Source of the DNA: Robiginitalea sp.
GTDB lineage: Bacteria > Bacteroidota > Bacteroidia > Flavobacteriales > Flavobacteriaceae
Assembly (NCBI GenBank): GCA_024642005.1
Contig: JAHECA010000017.1
Coordinates: forward strand, 1 to 64,000
DNA length: 64,000 bases
Direction of reading: 5' to 3'
A program made the translations under genes and the position numbers. The notes beneath the pieces were generated by a model. The model worked only from the letters and a program-made list of their open reading frames with translations, made no database searches and was not told where the DNA came from. Position 1 is the first letter of the stretch. Every line of letters begins with the position of its first letter. Shown in pieces: positions 1 through 9,176 of the stretch.

Positions 1-6
1 AACCCT

Positions 7-39
7 ACTGCCAACTGCCACTGCCGACTGCGAACTGCG
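7..39. repeat. degenerate ACTGCC/ACTGCG tandem repeat
   Basis: Five copies of a hexamer ACTGCC or ACTGCG lie in a row, some separated by a single A or G. The array may continue to the left of the window. Nothing in it codes for protein. Its role is unknown; it sits in a non-coding stretch beside a tRNA gene. Confidence 0.6.
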
Positions 40-66
40 CCGCGGGGCGGCGCACCTCCAGGAGAT

Positions 67-98
67 ACCCGGAAGTGAGCTCCGCCCTACTTCCGGGT
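67..98. repeat. 10-bp perfect inverted repeat
   Basis: The arms 67-76 and 89-98 are perfectly complementary and enclose a 12-base loop. There is no T-run directly after it, so it is not a classical terminator. It lies in the gene-free left edge, 1-254, which otherwise contains only the ACTGCC repeat and two terminator-like hairpins. Confidence 0.45.
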
Positions 99-131
99 GT
101 TCCTTTGGTCCCACTCCTGAAAATGCCAAAA

Positions 132-166
132 CCCTCCGCGGCGGCTCGCCGCGCGGAGGGTTTTTT
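132..166 (+). terminator. Rho-independent terminator, possibly bidirectional
   Basis: A very GC-rich hairpin (arms beginning CCCTCCGCG and ending CGCGGAGGG) is followed by six T on the + strand. An A-run lies on the other side, so it may also stop leftward transcription. The gene it serves on the + strand would be left of the window. Confidence 0.7.
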
Positions 167-212
167 GTTTCCCGGTCCCTTATGAAAGCGAGCTTTCAAC
201 GGTTCCGGAAAA

Positions 213-244
213 CAAAAAACCCGCTCCATTCGGAGCGGGTTTTG
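213..244 (-). terminator. terminator of tRNA-Phe
   Basis: The hairpin has arms ACCCGCTCC (219-227) and GGAGCGGGT (232-240). On the minus strand it is followed by a T-run (A-run at 213-218 on the plus strand). It lies directly downstream of the minus-strand tRNA-Phe gene. Confidence 0.75.
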
Positions 245-254
245 GCGCTTTAAG

Positions 255-327
<73 letters not shown>

Positions 328-432
328 AGGATGTCAGGCCGTTTAAAGCAGGTTTTAAAGGCCGGCCTCTCAAACGGAGGGCAAATATAATTTCAAAAAA
401 GAAAACAACCAACAAAAAGGATAAAAAGGGGA

Positions 433-460
433 TTTGTTTTTTCGGGTTTTCCGATCTTTG
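433..460 (+). promoter_or_regulatory. candidate coaX promoter (Bacteroidota type)
   Basis: A TTTG (433-436) is followed after 16 bases by GATCTTTG (453-460), which matches the Bacteroidota -7 box TAnnTTTG at all fixed positions but the first. The spacer is shorter than the usual 19-21. Only four bases separate the box from the coaX ATG at 465, which suggests a leaderless or nearly leaderless transcript. Confidence 0.45.
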
Positions 461-464
461 CAGT

Positions 465-1193
465 ATGAATCTGGCCGTCGACGCAGGGAATACGCAAGTG
501 AAAATGGGGGTCTTTTCGGCAGGCCGGCTGCTGCATGTCGAATCGGTATCTCATCCGGGTTTTGCCCAGGCGCTAAAGGCCCTTTTTAAGAAGTACCCGG
601 GCATCGGCTACGCCATTCTGGCCTCTGTGGGGGAAGCGGGGCATACCATCCGCGACTTGCTGGCCATTTTTTGCAGGGTACATGTGGTAAGTGCCGCCAC
701 CAAGACCCCATACCGCAATTCCTACGCCACCACGCAAACCCTTGGGGCCGACCGTATGGCCCTGGCCTCGGCCGCCTTTTTCCGCCAGCCGCGCACCAAC
801 ACCCTGGTAATTGATGCGGGCAGCTGTGTGACCTACGATTTCATGAACGACTATGGGGAATACCTCGGGGGTGCCATTTCCCCGGGTCTGCGCATGCGCT
901 ACAAAGCCCTGAATGCCTTCACCGCGCGCCTTCCTCTGCTCGAGCCCCAGGAGCCCCAGGATCTGATCGGAAATGCCACCGAAAGCAGCATCCACAGCGG
1001 GGTGGTAAATGGCCTTTGCGGTGAAATGGACTGGATTATTGACCAGTACAAATCGCGCTACTCCGATTTAACAGTAATTTTAACAGGGGGCGATGCCCAA
1101 TTTTTGTCCAGACGCTTAAAAAGTGTCATATTTGCCCATTCTAACTTTCTCCTGGAGGGCTTAAACCAGCTGCTGGAATACAACAAAAGCTAG
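465..1193 (+). CDS. coaX: type III pantothenate kinase CoaX
   Basis: This 242-residue protein phosphorylates pantothenate in the first step of coenzyme A synthesis. It acts in the cytoplasm and belongs to the ASKHA fold. The N-terminal phosphate-binding motif DAGNT is at residues 6-10, the family GADR motif at 94-97 carries the catalytic aspartate, and a second phosphate motif DAGSCVT begins at residue 117. Length is typical for the family (about 240-260). The next gene starts on the base after the stop codon, so the two are co-transcribed. coaX followed by an outer-membrane protein, a TPR protein and lptC is, from memory, a common flavobacterial order. Confidence 0.95.
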   Translation: MNLAVDAGNTQVKMGVFSAGRLLHVESVSHPGFAQALKALFKKYPGIGYAILASVGEAGHTIRDLLAIFCRVHVVSAATKTPYRNSYATTQTLGADRMALASAAFFRQPRTNTLVIDAGSCVTYDFMNDYGEYLGGAISPGLRMRYKALNAFTARLPLLEPQEPQDLIGNATESSIHSGVVNGLCGEMDWIIDQYKSRYSDLTVILTGGDAQFLSRRLKSVIFAHSNFLLEGLNQLLEYNKS

Positions 1194-2474
1194 ATGGTAA
1201 AAAGATTCGTTCTCGCAATCCTTATTTTTGCGACTTTTTCGGTTTCCGCTCAAAACGGAACCGTTTCACCGTATTCCGCCTTCGGTATCGGAGACCTGAG
1301 GGGCATCCGCACGGTCGACAACCAATCCATGGGAGGGCTCGAACTATTCACCGACAGCATCCACATTAACCTCGGCAACCCGGCCGCTTTGGGCAAGCTG
1401 GGCCTGGCAACCTATTCGGGGGCTGTTGCCCGTAAAGATGTGCGCATGGAGACCAATGAGGAAAAGCAGAACACCTCGGTAACCAACATGGAGTACCTGA
1501 GCATCGCCTTCCCGCTCATTGCACAACGGAGTGGGATTGCTTTCGGCCTGAAGCCCTACAGCTCGGTGGGCTATCAACTGGAAGATATTAGCTTTAACTC
1601 CGAGGGGGTCCAGGTACTTAATGAATACAGCGGGGAAGGTGGGCTGAACCAGGCTTTCCTCTCGGCCGGTATCCGGCTGCTGCCCGGGTTGCAGGTAGGG
1701 GCCACGGTCAATTACATCTTCGGCCAGATCATGAATAAACGGGTACAGGTTACCGAGGGTATTGCCTACGGCACCCTTGACGAGCGGCAATCCGATATCA
1801 GCGGCTTCGATTTTAACTACGCCCTGACCTACAGCCACAGCCTGAGCGCCAAACACACCTTGTATACTGCGCTCAGGGCCCATACCCAGACCAACCTGGT
1901 TTCGGAGAACCAAAGGCGTATCGGCACTTTTGTGCCGCTGAACGGAAACGAAATCGAGACCTCTCAGGTAGACCTCGACCGCGACAACCTGCGCAATACC
2001 GAAATCAAGATCCCGACCACCTTTACCCTGGGCCTCGGCATAGGGGAAGAATACCATTGGATGATAGGGGCCGAAGCGGGCATGCAGCAGTTCAGCAAGT
2101 TCAGCAACCCTTTCCTCGACGGCGACAATATAAGCTACGAAGATGCCAGCAGCTACGCCCTGGGCGGGTATTGGGTGCCCGATCACACCGACGTGGACGC
2201 TTACTTCAACCGGGTTACCTACCGGGCGGGCGTTCGTCTGGATAATACGGGTTATGTCGTAAATGAAAAGCCAATTTCAAATTTTGGCATAACATTTGGA
2301 ATGGGTTTACCGCTGGGGTTTGAATACTCCAACCTGAATCTTGGTTTTGAAGTCGGCCGCAGGGGTACAACCATGAACGACCTGGTTCGAGAGAGTTATT
2401 TTAAAATAAGCCTGGGTATCTCGTTCAATGCTGCCGGCGCCAACCGATGGTTCCAGAAAAGACAGATTAATTAA
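1194..2474 (+). CDS. outer-membrane beta-barrel protein, function unknown
   Basis: This 426-residue protein has a cleavable signal peptide (hydrophobic residues 4-18, ending SVSAQ). The rest alternates short amphipathic strands with glycines and ends in aromatic/hydrophobic strands, as expected for an outer-membrane barrel resembling the OmpP1/FadL-like porins of Bacteroidota. No catalytic motif is visible. The start codon abuts the coaX stop, so translation is probably coupled. The operon continues into a TPR protein and lptC, which hints at a role in envelope assembly or transport; that is inference. Identity beyond a barrel protein is not established. Confidence 0.75.
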   Translation: MVKRFVLAILIFATFSVSAQNGTVSPYSAFGIGDLRGIRTVDNQSMGGLELFTDSIHINLGNPAALGKLGLATYSGAVARKDVRMETNEEKQNTSVTNMEYLSIAFPLIAQRSGIAFGLKPYSSVGYQLEDISFNSEGVQVLNEYSGEGGLNQAFLSAGIRLLPGLQVGATVNYIFGQIMNKRVQVTEGIAYGTLDERQSDISGFDFNYALTYSHSLSAKHTLYTALRAHTQTNLVSENQRRIGTFVPLNGNEIETSQVDLDRDNLRNTEIKIPTTFTLGLGIGEEYHWMIGAEAGMQQFSKFSNPFLDGDNISYEDASSYALGGYWVPDHTDVDAYFNRVTYRAGVRLDNTGYVVNEKPISNFGITFGMGLPLGFEYSNLNLGFEVGRRGTTMNDLVRESYFKISLGISFNAAGANRWFQKRQIN

Positions 2475-2517
2475 TAAAAAATCATTATTTTAACCCCCCT
2501 GATAAACTGTTGACAAG

Positions 2518-3888
2518 ATGAAAAAGGAATTATACATAGTGGTCATTGCCATTCTCGGGTTTGCCGCCATAGGGTCGGCCCAGGCCCAGGATCCGGAATG
2601 TATGACCAATCTTTCCATCTATGCCGAGCACGTTAAAGTGAAAAATTACGAAGCGGCCTATGCCCCCTGGAAAATGGTATACGAGACCTGCCCTGGCCTG
2701 AACAAAGCCAACTTCTCTTACGGGGAGCGCATTCTCGATTACAAAATTGAAAGTTCCAGCGGAGCCGAAAAGGAAGCGTACATCAAAGACCTGCTGACCT
2801 TGTACGACAAGAGCCTGCAGTACTTCCCTACCAATTATACAAAAGCCGAGATCGCCAGCGACAAGGCTTCCCTGTTGTACGACAACAAAAAAGCCACCGA
2901 TGACGAGCTGTACAGCATTCTCTCCCAGGCTTTTAAGGAAGACCGGGCCAACTTCGACAACCCGAAGGCGCTGTACCTGTATTTCTCCACCCTTGTAGAC
3001 TTGCACGGAGCCGGCAAAAAAGACCTGCAGGAGGTGTTTGACGTATACGACGACGTAACCGATAAAATTGAAGAGGAGAACGAAAAATACCTGGAGCAGA
3101 TCGGCAAGCTGTTGCCCAAGGATTCCCTGGGCACCCTGACTTCTAATGAAAAGAAACAGCTGAATTCCTTTAACAGCTATTCCGAGAACTACGGGAAAAT
3201 TTCAGGTAGCATCGACTCCAAGCTGGGGAACCTGGCCGACTGCGACAACCTGATTCCGCTCTACCAGAAGAGCTTTGACGAGAAAAAAGGCGATATCACC
3301 TGGGTGAAACGCGCTGTGGGCCGTATGTTCGCCAAGGATTGTACCGACGACCCGCTTTTCCGCAAGCTCTTTGAGGCGCAGATTGCCCTGGAGCCGTCGC
3401 CCAGTGCCTACCTCTACGGGGCGACCCTGAAGGTAAAAGACGGAGATACCCGTGGGGCCATTGCCGATTTCGACAAGGCCGCCGAGCTCGAAACCGACCG
3501 TCGCAAGAAATCTGACATCTATTACAAGGCTGCAACCGTGGCCCGTAAGTTCAGCAAGTCGCAGGCCCGCACCTATGCCCAGAAGGCCATTAACGCCAAC
3601 GGCTCCAACGGAAAGGCTTATTTGCTGATCGCCAACCTGTACGCTTCAAGCGCGAATGAATGCGGCAATACGCCTTTCGAAAAACGTGCCGTATACTGGA
3701 AGGCCGCCGACCTGGCCCGCCAGGCTGCCCGCGTTGACCCGGCCCTAGGCGGACACGCCAGCCAGGCTGCCGCGAGCTACAGCGCCAAGGCGCCCTCCAA
3801 GACGGATATTTTCCAGTCGGGAATGGCTGGGAAAACGATCGCCCTGAGTTGCTGGGTCGGGGGTAGCGTAACGGTGCCGAATTTATAA
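2518..3888 (+). CDS. periplasmic tetratricopeptide-repeat protein
   Basis: This 456-residue protein starts with a signal peptide (residues 1-22, ending GSAQA). It then consists of helical repeats, with recognisable TPR units around residues 290-380 where alternating small and aromatic residues recur (for example ALEPSPSAYLYGATLK and AAELETDRRKKSDIYYKAA). A charged, coiled-coil-like stretch lies near residues 180-200. It has no enzyme motif and is probably a periplasmic scaffold. It sits six bases before lptC and 43 bases after the barrel protein, in the same operon. The precise role is unknown. Confidence 0.75.
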   Translation: MKKELYIVVIAILGFAAIGSAQAQDPECMTNLSIYAEHVKVKNYEAAYAPWKMVYETCPGLNKANFSYGERILDYKIESSSGAEKEAYIKDLLTLYDKSLQYFPTNYTKAEIASDKASLLYDNKKATDDELYSILSQAFKEDRANFDNPKALYLYFSTLVDLHGAGKKDLQEVFDVYDDVTDKIEEENEKYLEQIGKLLPKDSLGTLTSNEKKQLNSFNSYSENYGKISGSIDSKLGNLADCDNLIPLYQKSFDEKKGDITWVKRAVGRMFAKDCTDDPLFRKLFEAQIALEPSPSAYLYGATLKVKDGDTRGAIADFDKAAELETDRRKKSDIYYKAATVARKFSKSQARTYAQKAINANGSNGKAYLLIANLYASSANECGNTPFEKRAVYWKAADLARQAARVDPALGGHASQAAASYSAKAPSKTDIFQSGMAGKTIALSCWVGGSVTVPNL

Positions 3889-3894
3889 AACCCT

Positions 3895-4512
3895 ATGGGT
3901 TCTAAGCTAAACGCATTGCGGTTCATTGCCAGGGCAGTTGTCCTGGCAATGTTCGTTTTGGGTTGCGAAGACACCTATAAAAGGGTTGGGGGCGAAGCCG
4001 CCGAACTGGTCTACCCCCAGGGCATTGCCCGCGACTTTACCCTTACCTATACCGAGAGCATCAAGCAGCTCACCAATCAGGACAGCAGCAATACCCGGGT
4101 AATCGCCATCCTGAAGAGCCCGGTGAGTGAAGATTTCACCAACCTGCGCTTCCAGTACCGGACGTTTCCCGAAGGCCTTCGGGTCGAATATTATGACGAC
4201 CAGGGCCAACTGAGCACCATTGAAGCCGACTACGCCATTATTTATGCCCAGACCAATGTGTACGACCTGAGGGGGCATGTGGTCATGGAAACCCACGACG
4301 GCAAGCGCCTGCAGACCGAACAGCTGTACTGGGACCGCGAAAGCGACTGGATTTTCACTGAGGAGCGCTTTACCATGACCAACCCCGAGGACGGTACTGT
4401 GCTAAATGGGGTGGGGATGGACTTTAACCGCGATTTTACGTATTTTAAAGCCCACAAGACGGGGGGCGAAATGCTCGTCAAAGAACAAGAACCCGAAGAA
4501 GAAGAATCATGA
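3895..4512 (+). CDS. lptC: LptC, LPS-export periplasmic protein
   Basis: This 205-residue protein carries lipid-bridge function: in the Lpt machine LptC receives LPS from LptBFG at the inner membrane and passes it to LptA. The N-terminus has a hydrophobic segment ending FVLGC, so a lipobox with Cys24 is likely, as often in Bacteroidota LptC. Residues 45-185 form the repetitive beta-strand OstA/LptC fold (motifs such as VYDLRGHVVM and TEQLYWDRESDWIFT). The C-terminus is a short acidic tail. Its stop overlaps the next start (ATGA). lptE occurs separately at 34181. Confidence 0.9.
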   Translation: MGSKLNALRFIARAVVLAMFVLGCEDTYKRVGGEAAELVYPQGIARDFTLTYTESIKQLTNQDSSNTRVIAILKSPVSEDFTNLRFQYRTFPEGLRVEYYDDQGQLSTIEADYAIIYAQTNVYDLRGHVVMETHDGKRLQTEQLYWDRESDWIFTEERFTMTNPEDGTVLNGVGMDFNRDFTYFKAHKTGGEMLVKEQEPEEEES

Positions 4513-4712
4513 TCCGGATCCTGAAATATACCGAATACCTCTACCTGGCCATCGCCCTGATTTCCCTCTACGAAATCTGGAACCTCTGGGGCGTGAACCG
4601 GGAGAAGAGCTACCTGTTTATTTTCTTTGCAGTGGTGTCTGCAGGCATGTTCCTCTTCAGACGGAATTACCGCAGGCGCTTCGAGAGGCGCAACGACTCC
4701 GGTCGCAAATAA
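4509..4712 (+). CDS. small membrane protein, unknown function
   Basis: This 67-residue protein has two predicted membrane segments (about residues 7-24 and 35-52), separated by a short loop, and a strongly basic C-terminal tail rich in Arg. It overlaps the lptC stop by four bases (ATGA), which supports real translation, and ends six bases before the CNNM/CBS gene. The placement suggests an accessory protein for one of its neighbours. I do not recognise a named family. Confidence 0.7.
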   Translation: MIRILKYTEYLYLAIALISLYEIWNLWGVNREKSYLFIFFAVVSAGMFLFRRNYRRRFERRNDSGRK

Positions 4713-4718
4713 GGGCAC

Positions 4719-5996
4719 ATGGTCATTATCCTGATTACCCTTTTGTGTTCGGCCTTTTTCTCCGGGATGGAGATCGCATTCGTCTCGGCCAACCGCATCC
4801 ATATCGAAATTGAGAAGAAACAGGGCGGCCCCCTGGGCATAGTGCTCTCGCGACTCACCGCCAGGCCTTCCCGGTTTATCACCACCATGCTCATCGGCAA
4901 CAATGTGGCCCTGGTGGTTTATGCGTATTATATGGGGGAAATTTTGATGGCCTGGTTTCAGGAGATGCTGCCTGTAGACTCGGCCGTTTTGAGGGTGTTG
5001 CTTACCGATTTCGCCCTGGTGACCCAAACGGTTATTTCGACCATAATTATCTTGCTGACGGCCGAATTCCTGCCCAAGGTGCTATTTCAGATATATTCGA
5101 ACACGTTGCTGAAGGCCCTGGCCGTGCCGGCCTATATCAGTTATTTGGTGTTTTGGCCCTTTACGGAAGGCATCATGCGTATTTCGGACCTGATCTTGCG
5201 CGTGTTCTTCAAAAGCACCGGCGATGAGGTGCAACTTTCCTTCACCAAGCTGGAGCTGGGCGACTACATTACCGAACAGATGGAGACCGTCGAGAAGGAA
5301 GACGAGGTAGATTCCGAAATCCAGATCTTCCAGAACGCCCTCGAATTTTCAGAGGTAAAGGCCAGGGACGTAATGGTGCCCCGCACCGAGATCACGGCTG
5401 TGGAACTGCACGAGGTTCCCCGCAACCTCACCAAGCTCTTTGCCGAAACCGGGTATTCCAAAATCCTGGTCTACAAAGACACCATCGACAACATTATCGG
5501 CTACGTGCATTCGTACGAGCTGTTCAAAAAACCGAAAACCATCAAAAGCATTTTGCTGCCGGTGGAATTCGTGCCCGAAACCATGCTCATCCACGGCATC
5601 CTGAACGCGCTTACCAAGAAGCGGAAAAGCATAGCGGTGGTACTCGACGAATACGGGGGCACCTCGGGCATTCTCACTGTAGAAGATATCATTGAGGAAC
5701 TTTTCGGGGAAATCGAAGACGAACACGATACAACCGACCTGGTCGAGGAGCAGCTCAGCGCAACCAGTTTCAGGTTCTCTGCCCGCCTGGAAGTAGACTA
5801 CCTCAACGAGCGCTACAAGCTCGAGCTGCCCGAAAGTGACGAGTACGGCACCCTGGGTGGGATGATCCTGAGCGAGACCGAGGAAATCCCGAAACAGGAC
5901 ACCGAAATTCGTCTGGGCCGCTTCGTATTCCACATCCTGGAGGTGTCGAATACCAAAATTGACCTGGTTGCCCTGGACCTCCTGGAAAACGATTGA
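4719..5996 (+). CDS. CNNM/CBS-domain membrane protein (CorC/HlyC family)
   Basis: This 425-residue protein has the layout of the CNNM family. An N-terminal transmembrane domain (about residues 1-180, starting with the signature CSAFFSGMEIAFVSANR) is followed by a CBS pair (about 205-330, with ARDVMVPRTEI and LDEYGGTSGILTVEDIIEEL) and a CorC_HlyC domain (about 340-420). Family members are linked to Mg2+/Co2+ export. The flavobacterial gliding protein GldE is a relative, but this copy sits with lptC rather than gld genes, so I do not call it gldE. Confidence 0.85.
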   Translation: MVIILITLLCSAFFSGMEIAFVSANRIHIEIEKKQGGPLGIVLSRLTARPSRFITTMLIGNNVALVVYAYYMGEILMAWFQEMLPVDSAVLRVLLTDFALVTQTVISTIIILLTAEFLPKVLFQIYSNTLLKALAVPAYISYLVFWPFTEGIMRISDLILRVFFKSTGDEVQLSFTKLELGDYITEQMETVEKEDEVDSEIQIFQNALEFSEVKARDVMVPRTEITAVELHEVPRNLTKLFAETGYSKILVYKDTIDNIIGYVHSYELFKKPKTIKSILLPVEFVPETMLIHGILNALTKKRKSIAVVLDEYGGTSGILTVEDIIEELFGEIEDEHDTTDLVEEQLSATSFRFSARLEVDYLNERYKLELPESDEYGTLGGMILSETEEIPKQDTEIRLGRFVFHILEVSNTKIDLVALDLLEND

Positions 5997-6084
5997 AATA
6001 TCCTGCGGCAATCCCCCTTGTATTTCCCTTTTATTATTGGGGAGAAAATGGTATTTTCGCCCACTGATTTAAAGAACCCATAGC

Positions 6085-8205
6085 ATGGCGATTTTAGAGA
6101 AAATCCGCAAGCGTACCACGGTACTGATCCTGATTATCGGCCTGGCGCTCTTTGCATTCGTGATTTCAGACATATTTACCCGTAGTGGCTTCCAGGGCGG
6201 GAAGGCCGGCTCGGCCGTTGGCGAGGTCAATGGTGAGCTGATCTCCATTGACGAGTTCAGGCTGCAGATGGAGACAATGGAAAGCCGTTTGGGCGGGCAA
6301 CTCACCGCCATCCAGGTGGTTAATACCGTATGGGACCAGGCCGTGCGCACCACCCTGCTGAACCAGCAGTACGGGAAGCTGGGCATCGAAATCGGGCAAG
6401 ACCAGATTATGGAGCTCATCAAGAGCAACCCGAACTTTACCCAGAACCCCCAGTTTCAGGATGCTGACGGGAATTTTGACGAAGATGCCTTCCGGAATTT
6501 CATCACCGAGCTGCGGGTAAACCAGCCGCAGCAGTACCAGCTGTGGTTGCAGAGCGAGGAAGCCCTGATCCAGGCTGCCAAGGAAGACACCTATTTCAAC
6601 CTGATCATGGCTGGGGCCGGCGGCACCCTCGAAGAAGGCAAGCGGGATTACCACCTGACCAACGATAAGGTCGACATCCGCTTCGTGCGGGTGCCCTTTT
6701 CTTCAATCGCCGACAGCACCATTGCGGTGAGCAAGGAAGAAATGGCCAAATATATCAAGGAGCACCCCGAGCGGTTCAAGCAGGAAGCAGCCCGCGATAT
6801 CCGCTACGTATATTTTGAAGAAAAGGCCTCCAAGGCCGATGAGGATGCCCTTCAGGCAGGCATGCTGTCCCTGATGGATGACCGGCAGGAATACCGGGAC
6901 GACCTCGATTCGACCCTTACCATTGCCGGCTTCCGGCACACCGATGACATGGAAGCCTTCCTCGACCGCAATTCAGATACCAAATACGATACCGTTTTCC
7001 ACAGCAGAAACGAGTTGTCGCCGCAGTTTGCCGACACGCTGATGGCCCTGCCCGTTGGAGAAGTTTTCGGTCCGTACCGCGACGGCAACTACTTCAGGCT
7101 TACGCGAAAAATGGCGAGCAAGGCGAACGGCTCGGTAAAGGCCAGCCATATTCTGGTGGCTTACCAGGGTGCATTGCGGGCCAACCCGGCTGTGACCCGT
7201 ACCCAGGAAGAAGCCAAAACCCGCGCAGAAGAACTGCTGGCAGAGGCCCGCAAAGACCCCAGCCGCTTTGCCCAGGTGGCCCGCGACAATTCTGACGGCC
7301 CGTCCGCTCCGTCGGGGGGTGACCTCGGGTATTTCCAGGAGGGCGTTATGACCCCCAAGTTCAACGATTTTGCCTTTGGGAACCCGGTAGGGACCATTGG
7401 CCTGGTAGAAACCGAATTTGGTTTCCACATAGTGAAGGTAGACGACAAACAGGATGTTGTGCAACTGGCCACCCTGGCCCGTGCCGTTGAACCTTCCGAT
7501 GAGACTATCAACGCCCTCTTTACCGAGGCTACCAGTTTGGAAATGGCCGTCGTGGCCAGCCCGCAGACCTTTGGAGGCATCTCGGAAGAGAAAGGCTACG
7601 AAGTTCGCCCGGTGAACAAAATCAAGGTCATGGACGAGAACCTGCCCGGCCTTGGGGCACAGCGCCGTATCGTGCAATGGGCGTTTAACCCCGATACCGA
7701 AGTGGCCGACATTCGCCGCTTCGACCTGAGCAACGGCTATGCCATCGTGCAGCTTACCGCCGCTTACCGGGAAGGGACCCGCGATGTGGAGGACGCTTCT
7801 GTACAGGTACTGCCGATATTGCGCAAGCAGAAAAAAGCCGAAATGATCAAAGCTGCTATTGCCGGCCGGAACCTCGACGACATGGCCCGCGAAAGCAACC
7901 AGATGGTATCTACTGCCTCTGCACTGAACGCCAAGTCGCCCACCATTCCGGGGGCCGGGCGTGAGCCGCTTGTAGTAGGGATCGCCGTGGCCATGGACCA
8001 GGGCCAGATGTCCGGGCCACTGGAAGGCGAAACCGGCATCTTCAAGGTGGAAGTGGTGCGCAAAGAAGTGGCGCCAGAGCTCGAGAACTACAAGTCGTAC
8101 GCCAACGCCGTGACCTCAGCCCTGGGCCCGCGTATCAATTCAGCGGTGATCGAGGCCCTTAAGGCCAAGGCTGAAATTGAAGACAACCGGGCGCTCTATT
8201 ACTAG
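6085..8205 (+). CDS. PpiD/SurA-type periplasmic peptidyl-prolyl isomerase
   Basis: This 706-residue protein is anchored by one N-terminal membrane helix (residues 12-32) and otherwise faces the periplasm. A SurA-like chaperone region spans about residues 40-240. A parvulin PPIC domain lies at about 350-455 (VKASHILV at the start, GGDLGYFQEGVM and EFGFHIVKV later). The architecture is that of PpiD, a folding chaperone for proteins leaving the Sec channel. A weak -7-like box TATTTTCG lies at 6052-6059. A strong terminator follows at 8233-8257. Confidence 0.88.
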   Translation: MAILEKIRKRTTVLILIIGLALFAFVISDIFTRSGFQGGKAGSAVGEVNGELISIDEFRLQMETMESRLGGQLTAIQVVNTVWDQAVRTTLLNQQYGKLGIEIGQDQIMELIKSNPNFTQNPQFQDADGNFDEDAFRNFITELRVNQPQQYQLWLQSEEALIQAAKEDTYFNLIMAGAGGTLEEGKRDYHLTNDKVDIRFVRVPFSSIADSTIAVSKEEMAKYIKEHPERFKQEAARDIRYVYFEEKASKADEDALQAGMLSLMDDRQEYRDDLDSTLTIAGFRHTDDMEAFLDRNSDTKYDTVFHSRNELSPQFADTLMALPVGEVFGPYRDGNYFRLTRKMASKANGSVKASHILVAYQGALRANPAVTRTQEEAKTRAEELLAEARKDPSRFAQVARDNSDGPSAPSGGDLGYFQEGVMTPKFNDFAFGNPVGTIGLVETEFGFHIVKVDDKQDVVQLATLARAVEPSDETINALFTEATSLEMAVVASPQTFGGISEEKGYEVRPVNKIKVMDENLPGLGAQRRIVQWAFNPDTEVADIRRFDLSNGYAIVQLTAAYREGTRDVEDASVQVLPILRKQKKAEMIKAAIAGRNLDDMARESNQMVSTASALNAKSPTIPGAGREPLVVGIAVAMDQGQMSGPLEGETGIFKVEVVRKEVAPELENYKSYANAVTSALGPRINSAVIEALKAKAEIEDNRALYY

Positions 8206-8232
8206 GCCGCCGTTCCTGAACCTATTCTTGGA

Positions 8233-8257
8233 CCCCTGCCACGGCAGGGGTTTTTTT
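8233..8257 (+). terminator. terminator downstream of the PPIase gene
   Basis: CCCCTGCC (8233-8240) pairs with GGCAGGGG (8243-8250) and is followed by seven T. It separates the rightward envelope operon from the convergent GHMP kinase gene, whose stop codon lies within the T-run edge at 8256-8258. Confidence 0.85.
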
Positions 8258-9176
8258 ATGCCATAAGCTCGCGGTAGGCGAGCAGGGTGGGGTACCCTTT
8301 TTCCAGGAAGTATCCCGACGGGTCATCGGGTGTGGCCGCCAGGATGAAATCGCCTCCCCAGGCCCCCAGGCTTTTCAGGCTTCCCGGGAAATCGGGGAAC
8401 AGGCTTTCCTTTACGGTGGGTAGCCCGAGCAGGCCAGAAATGAGGGTTTCGTGCCGGTTTAGGGCACTGCAGAATGCGGTCAGATCTGTGGCCGCGGCCA
8501 TGCTGGTCCCCAGGTTGGAGATTTCGTTGAGCAGGGGCTGCGGTACGGGCTGCTTTTTGCGGTAGCGGGCAATGCCCTCCCGGCTGTCCTGCTTTACATT
8601 CAGGTATACGAACCAGAGCGACCCGGCAAAAGGGGGATCAAATGGGGCGGGTACCGTAACCGGGTATTCGCCGGGTATGCGGCTGTAGTAGATCGGGCGG
8701 TTGCTCGTCGCGCAGGCCAGGTCGTAGCCGCTGCCCCCCAGCGTGCGGTCGAGCAGGGCATAGGGGTCTGCCCCTGACCAGGCTGCGAGGTTGGCCAGCA
8801 GGGTGGAAGACGACCCCAGGCCCCAGGCCCTTGGAAAATCAAGGCGGGTTTCTACACGTGCCCCCCGGCATTTCTCCAGAAAACCGGGCTGTAAAGCCAC
8901 TACGGTCTGCAAAATGCGCAACAGGCGCTCTTCAGGGGTAATGGGGAAGGGGCCTGAAGGCACGGGTTGTTCCAGTTGTTCGGGGGTGAAGGCCGCCTCC
9001 AGCCAGCTCTGCCCTTCCGAATCGCGGCTGCTCCAGCCAAGGCCCGGGCCGTTGTGTTCGGAAACCTCCAGCCATTGCCCGGGGCGGGTGGGGAGGGCGA
9101 GGGCCCTGGCACCATCCAGCACCGCGTACTCGCCTGAAAGCAGCAATTTCCCGTGGCTGAAGAAGGTCGCTATCAT
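8256..9176 (-). CDS. GYDIA-type GHMP kinase (mevalonate pathway)
   Basis: This 306-residue protein has the GHMP kinase fold. The N-terminal segment SHGKLLLSGEYAVLDG matches the substrate-side motif of mevalonate and phosphomevalonate kinases. The ATP-binding motif AWGLGSSSTLLANLA lies near residue 120, and GGSGYDLACATS near residue 150 corresponds to the GYDIA signature (here GYDLA). Flavobacterial GYDIA-family kinases sit beside HMG-CoA reductase, as here, where the two overlap by four bases (ATGA). A mevalonate or phosphomevalonate kinase role is likely; which substrate is used cannot be read from sequence. Confidence 0.85.
   Translation of the reverse strand: MIATFFSHGKLLLSGEYAVLDGARALALPTRPGQWLEVSEHNGPGLGWSSRDSEGQSWLEAAFTPEQLEQPVPSGPFPITPEERLLRILQTVVALQPGFLEKCRGARVETRLDFPRAWGLGSSSTLLANLAAWSGADPYALLDRTLGGSGYDLACATSNRPIYYSRIPGEYPVTVPAPFDPPFAGSLWFVYLNVKQDSREGIARYRKKQPVPQPLLNEISNLGTSMAAATDLTAFCSALNRHETLISGLLGLPTVKESLFPDFPGSLKSLGAWGGDFILAATPDDPSGYFLEKGYPTLLAYRELMA

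Noticed and set aside
54-63. Possible remnant of a tRNA 3' end
   Set aside because: Ten bases match the 3' part of tRNA-Phe (259-268), but no other tRNA arm is present, so the match is too short to support a call.
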